NCBI GenBank assembly: GCA_025454675.1
Contig: JALONZ010000026.1
Span: forward strand, 1 to 10,625
Direction of reading: 5' to 3'
Origin: Anaerolineae bacterium
Lineage (GTDB): Bacteria > Chloroflexota > Anaerolineae > Aggregatilineales > Phototrophicaceae
DNA length: 10,625 nucleotides
The notes beneath the pieces were generated by a model. The model had not been told where the DNA came from. It saw only the letters and a program-made list of their open reading frames with translations, and made no database searches. How positions within the stretch are numbered: the first letter of the stretch is position 1; each line of letters opens with the position of its first letter. Both the position numbers and the translations under genes were made by a program. This document shows positions 7,614 through 10,625 of this stretch, in pieces.

Positions 7614-7628
7614 TTACAGGGTGATTAG

Positions 7629-7648
7629 CCAGAGGCTTCAGCCTCTGG
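7629..7648. repeat. Short hairpin 3, TTCA loop
   Basis: CCAGAGGCT (7629-7637) and AGCCTCTGG (7640-7648) are perfect 9-bp inverted repeats around TC. The loop core CTTCAG is the reverse complement of the CTGAAG core of hairpins 1 and 2, so it is the same design in the opposite orientation. Confidence 0.6.
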
Positions 7649-7695
7649 TGAGAAAAACAAGCAATCATTATCTCTATCACCTATCCTATGCGGGC

Positions 7696-7704
7696 ATTAT
7701 AACA
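7696..7704 (-). promoter_or_regulatory. Candidate extended -10 promoter for the leftward cheR operon
   Basis: On the minus strand the sequence reads TGTTATAAT, a full TGn extended -10 followed by a consensus -10. No good -35 is seen 16-18 bp upstream, which extended -10 promoters can tolerate. Transcription would start near 7689 and run through all three hairpins and the inverted-repeat element before reaching the cheR-like GTG, a leader of about 420 nt. The motif match is direct; use as a promoter is inferred. Confidence 0.45.
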
Positions 7705-7742
7705 TTTATCTATACGTTATGCCTATTTTTCTCACCAAAAAA

Positions 7743-7771
7743 TTGACAATCCCCCCGCCACAATCTATACT
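7743..7771 (+). promoter_or_regulatory. Sigma-70-type promoter for the secreted-protein gene
   Basis: Perfect -35 TTGACA (7743-7748), a 17-bp spacer, and -10 TATACT (7766-7771, five of six to consensus). Transcription would start near 7778, giving a leader of about 43 nt that contains the GGAG ribosome binding site at 7809. A/T-rich sequence lies upstream. The spacer contains a run of six C (7751-7756). Confidence 0.8.
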
Positions 7772-7808
7772 CACAGATGGTTGTTTTTTGGTTTAATTCA
7801 GTTCTGCG

Positions 7809-7812
7809 GGAG
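7809..7812 (+). promoter_or_regulatory. Ribosome binding site deciding the TTG start of the secreted-protein gene
   Basis: GGAG within CGGGAGA, 8 bases before TTG at 7821. The TTG places Arg-Arg-Thr directly before the hydrophobic core of a signal peptide, the arrangement expected at a true N-terminus. Confidence 0.7.
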
Positions 7813-7820
7813 ACCCTGCC

Positions 7821-10625
7821 TTGCGACGCACGTTACCGCTTTTCATTAGTTTATGGATACTATTTAGCTTAGGGATAACCTATGCCCAAGCCCCAACCCC
7901 TGTGCAAGGCGACCCGCCCAATGCCGCCCTCATCACCATATCCCCACCGAATGAAGATGGGATTGTGACCATCAATGGCGCATCCAATGCGGTGTTCCCT
8001 TTGGCACAACTGGCAATTCGCAATTTGTTCACCGAACAGACGGTTTATGTGACTGCCAATATCACAGGGGCATTCAGCACCACCATCTACGGTCCAGGGC
8101 GCACCCCCTTCTGGATTAGCCCTGCCAACGCCATCCCCGATAATTTACGCAACCGCCCTGTCGCGCTACCGGGTGGCGCGGGTGTGATTATTTATGGCAA
8201 TGCGAGTGAATCTATCTCCACCAGCAACAATAATTCATTCCCCACCAGCAACTTAACCGATAGCACCATCACACGCTTTTATACAGCAGGTGCATTGGGT
8301 CAAGGCGCATCCATTTGGTTTGCCAATGGACGTGTGAACAACAACAACCTCAATGCAGGTGATGAATTCGTCCTCGAAATGGACATCACCTTCAATTTAT
8401 TAGCGAATACACCATTAGACGGGTTGCGCCTATTCGCAGAAATTGCGCTTCAACCCGTTGCCGTCCAATCCGACCCCAATTCGCCCGCGCGTTATATCGC
8501 CGCCACCCACACCAACAACGGCATCTCGAATATGTTAACCCCATCGGGTTTGGCAATTGATAATTTGCGCGGGGATTATATTTTTCAGCAAATCGAAATC
8601 CCCCCAACAGCTATCGTACAAGATGGCAACCGGTTATATGTGGGATTGCGCTTCAATACCACGCTACCCACCGATTTACCCAACGGGGTATATATCCCCA
8701 TGTTCACAGGTTACGCTCAATTGGGGGATGATACACCCCAGCGATGGGAAGCCAGTGGCATATTCGGAACAGGGGCAGGTATTTCACAAAAGCCCATTAA
8801 CCGCCTGCCGGTGGTGATGAATATCGGTGCTGTCAGCAATATTCAACTGCCTTTTACGCTATTTTATGATAACCCATCAGATGGCTCACGCGGGATTTTG
8901 CCCAATGAAGCAGAGGTAGCACTCTCTAATCGTGTGCGGTTTGATAGCCCTACATACATCTTGCCACCCGCCAGTTATCCATTAGAACCCTATTTGCTCA
9001 ATCAATTACCCAATAGTTACACAACGAATGCCCCGCCCCTATTGCCATTGCTGTTCCCCGGTGGACGACTGAAAGCCAGTGTCACCACACCAGATGGCAC
9101 TGTATCGGATTTACCCGATATTGCCATTGTGCAAAATCGCATTTCCACCGCAGAGGTGGATGAACGCGCCTTATTCGGTGGGCAATCACCCATAGATGTG
9201 TATCGCCTCAGTACCAATAACCCCGATTATCTGGCGTTTAATTTTGCCCAATATGGCGACTATACCATCACCCTCACAGGCACAGTAGATGACCTGAGTG
9301 GCAATCGCTATAGTGGCGGTGGCACATACGAATTGCTCATCGCCGAATGGCTCGATTTAACGCCATCCGTGCCGTCTGGAATGCCCTTTTTCATCGGGGA
9401 TAGCTTTTTTCCTGCGGGGCATATTACGCCGAATTTTATGGCAGATGTGACCATCAACATCACCGTTTATACATTAGACGGAGATGTCATCACGCATGAA
9501 TTTGTGGGCAAAGCAGACCGCTTTGGTTATTTCGTCTTGGATGGTGAGCCATTCGTGTTTGAAAATGCGGGTGAATATATCATTGATTATGAAGCCCGTT
9601 ATACCGATGCAGACGGCAAGTTATGGGCGGCAAGTATGCGTAGCGCGGGTGTGGTGGGGTCGGCAATATCCAACCTGATTGCACATGGCGGGCGTGGCTT
9701 AGATGGTTATTCACTCAGTTTAGCACCTGCATGGTTTAATAGCGACCAACTGGCGGCGCAATTGGATGCGGGCAATCTTGCCCGTCCACAATATCCGTAT
9801 TTCATCGGCGATGTGGCACGAATTGAAGATAATCGCAATAGTGGCATTCGCCCCGCGATGTATATTCAAGATGCTATCGGTAGTTATGAGGATTGGTTGT
9901 TGGGAAGTGTCCCCAATTATGAAAATTCATATGGTGTGTCAATTCAGCGCATGGCGGTGGAAGATTGGTTGCCATTATTATCCGTTGTGGGTGGCACACA
10001 AAATGAATATGGCGCGGCATTATTCAGTAATTTATTGGTGAATCAAGCCTATGCGTATATCAGCGCCGTGCGCCCCGATGTCACCGTCCGTCAATTCGTC
10101 ATCGGTGGCAATTCGCCCCTACTCGATTTACATTGGGATAGCGAAGACACCTATAACCGCCAACTTGGGGTGGGGTCTGGTGGAGACCGTGCTGGTGACT
10201 ATTTCTTCTTATATGGCGGGCTGGTTGTCGAAAATGGTGAAGCAGGCATCAATACCGTCGTGCCATATGCCTCATTTGCTAGTGTAGGCAATGAAAATGT
10301 GACTGCGGGGGTGTATCCACCCTATCGCGGTGCAAGTGGTGGCGGGACAGATGGCGCATTACTCACATTCGGCAATAATCAATACGATTTATTCATCCAC
10401 CTGACGGGCATCCGCCCCTATCAAGTTGTCACAGAAGGCGCGATGCTCTCACTCGCGGGGCAAATTGCGCCCACACTCACCTCACAGGTGGATGTGGTGG
10501 TCACATCACCCAGTGGCATAAAAACAACCTATAACGCCATCAGCAACCCATTAGGCTATTTTTATCACCCAGAATATGACCAAGCATTGGATGAAATTGG
10601 CATTTGGACAGTCGAAATGACCGTT
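7821..10625 (+). CDS. Large secreted beta-rich protein of unknown family (3' end beyond window)
   Basis: I do not recognise this family. The frame is open from TTG at 7821 to the window end (935 codons, no stop). The N-terminus is a clear signal peptide: RRT, then a hydrophobic stretch LFISLWILFSLGI, then TYA-QA, with likely cleavage after Ala22 or Ala24. The mature part starts PTPVQGDPPN and is rich in Asn, Thr, Gly and Tyr with alternating hydrophobics, as in beta-sandwich surface proteins. Two segments look like divergent copies of one domain: AGHITP (532-537), GYF (569-571) and GEYIIDY (584-590) versus AGQIAP (879-884), GYF (912-914) and GIWTVEM (927-933); the GYF-to-glycine distance is 15 residues in both. 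Residues about 610-870 form another region with many aromatics. No LPxTG, enzyme motif or membrane anchor is visible in the part present. TTG is chosen because an in-frame TAA lies at 7794, no ATG or GTG lies between, and GGAG is 8 bases upstream; the ATG at 7853 is out of frame. It is transcribed divergently from the cheR-like gene. Confidence 0.88.
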   Translation, partial: MRRTLPLFISLWILFSLGITYAQAPTPVQGDPPNAALITISPPNEDGIVTINGASNAVFPLAQLAIRNLFTEQTVYVTANITGAFSTTIYGPGRTPFWISPANAIPDNLRNRPVALPGGAGVIIYGNASESISTSNNNSFPTSNLTDSTITRFYTAGALGQGASIWFANGRVNNNNLNAGDEFVLEMDITFNLLANTPLDGLRLFAEIALQPVAVQSDPNSPARYIAATHTNNGISNMLTPSGLAIDNLRGDYIFQQIEIPPTAIVQDGNRLYVGLRFNTTLPTDLPNGVYIPMFTGYAQLGDDTPQRWEASGIFGTGAGISQKPINRLPVVMNIGAVSNIQLPFTLFYDNPSDGSRGILPNEAEVALSNRVRFDSPTYILPPASYPLEPYLLNQLPNSYTTNAPPLLPLLFPGGRLKASVTTPDGTVSDLPDIAIVQNRISTAEVDERALFGGQSPIDVYRLSTNNPDYLAFNFAQYGDYTITLTGTVDDLSGNRYSGGGTYELLIAEWLDLTPSVPSGMPFFIGDSFFPAGHITPNFMADVTINITVYTLDGDVITHEFVGKADRFGYFVLDGEPFVFENAGEYIIDYEARYTDADGKLWAASMRSAGVVGSAISNLIAHGGRGLDGYSLSLAPAWFNSDQLAAQLDAGNLARPQYPYFIGDVARIEDNRNSGIRPAMYIQDAIGSYEDWLLGSVPNYENSYGVSIQRMAVEDWLPLLSVVGGTQNEYGAALFSNLLVNQAYAYISAVRPDVTVRQFVIGGNSPLLDLHWDSEDTYNRQLGVGSGGDRAGDYFFLYGGLVVENGEAGINTVVPYASFASVGNENVTAGVYPPYRGASGGGTDGALLTFGNNQYDLFIHLTGIRPYQVVTEGAMLSLAGQIAPTLTSQVDVVVTSPSGIKTTYNAISNPLGYFYHPEYDQALDEIGIWTVEMTV

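Larger units (their letters stand above)
7268..7820. other. Divergent intergenic region, no gene seen
   Basis: No convincing coding frame was found here on either strand. From left to right it holds the cheR ribosome binding site, a 191-bp inverted-repeat element (7308-7498), three short hairpins (7511-7528, 7594-7613, 7629-7648), a leftward extended -10 motif (7696-7704) and a rightward promoter (7743-7771), then the leader and ribosome binding site of the secreted-protein gene. Positions 7540-7590 show no feature I can name. Confidence 0.8.

Noticed and set aside
7594..7616. Rho-independent terminator on the plus strand
   Set aside because: The stem is good but only about four T follow, and no plus-strand gene lies upstream, so it is described as a hairpin repeat instead.
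7500..7660. CRISPR array
   Set aside because: The three hairpins have different stem sequences and irregular spacing, with no direct repeats.
7853..7855. ATG as start of the secreted protein
   Set aside because: It is out of frame with the long reading frame; the TTG at 7821 has a ribosome binding site and yields a complete signal peptide.
8557..8817. 86-residue plus-strand open frame
   Set aside because: It lies in another frame of the secreted-protein gene, which is open across the whole region with consistent codon use.

Overview
The window suggests a chromosomal segment of a moderate-GC bacterium, most likely a Chloroflexota (Anaerolineae-like) member. This is an inference from overall gene style: a large Ser/Thr kinase with a multi-pass membrane tail, a CheR-type methyltransferase fused to TPRs, a very large secreted protein of unknown family, and GC-rich CCCC/GGGG palindromic intergenic repeats. 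No rRNA, tRNA or other taxonomic marker is present to confirm it.

Layout. Three genes are read leftwards (minus strand) in the order cheR-like (7267 to 5903), a 1054-residue protein resembling GTPase-associated protein 1 (GAP1) (5858 to 2694), and a Ser/Thr protein kinase with about six C-terminal membrane helices (2691 to beyond base 1, cut by the window edge). Gaps are 44 bp and 2 bp, so the last two genes are almost certainly co-translated and all three could be one transcript. Positions 7268-7820 are a 553-bp divergent intergenic region. It holds a 191-bp inverted-repeat element, three short hairpins of the same design, a candidate leftward extended -10 promoter and a very good rightward sigma-70 promoter (TTGACA, 17 bp, TATACT). 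To the right, one long plus-strand gene (7821 to beyond 10625) starts with TTG and encodes a secreted, beta-rich protein that I do not recognise.

How the genes may work together. The leftward set combines a carboxyl-methyltransferase fold, a GAP1-like adaptor and a membrane-anchored kinase. GAP1-type proteins are known from comparative genomics as parts of GTPase-centred bacterial conflict or signalling systems. Here no GTPase, chemoreceptor, CheB or CheA is visible, so the gene set is best described as an uncharacterised signalling or possible defence module. The GAP1 assignment rests on remembered motif similarity and is the most uncertain of the main calls.

Three of the four genes use non-ATG starts (GTG, GTG, TTG), each supported by a well-placed Shine-Dalgarno sequence. 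No CRISPR, tRNA, rRNA, transposase or complete insertion sequence was seen.
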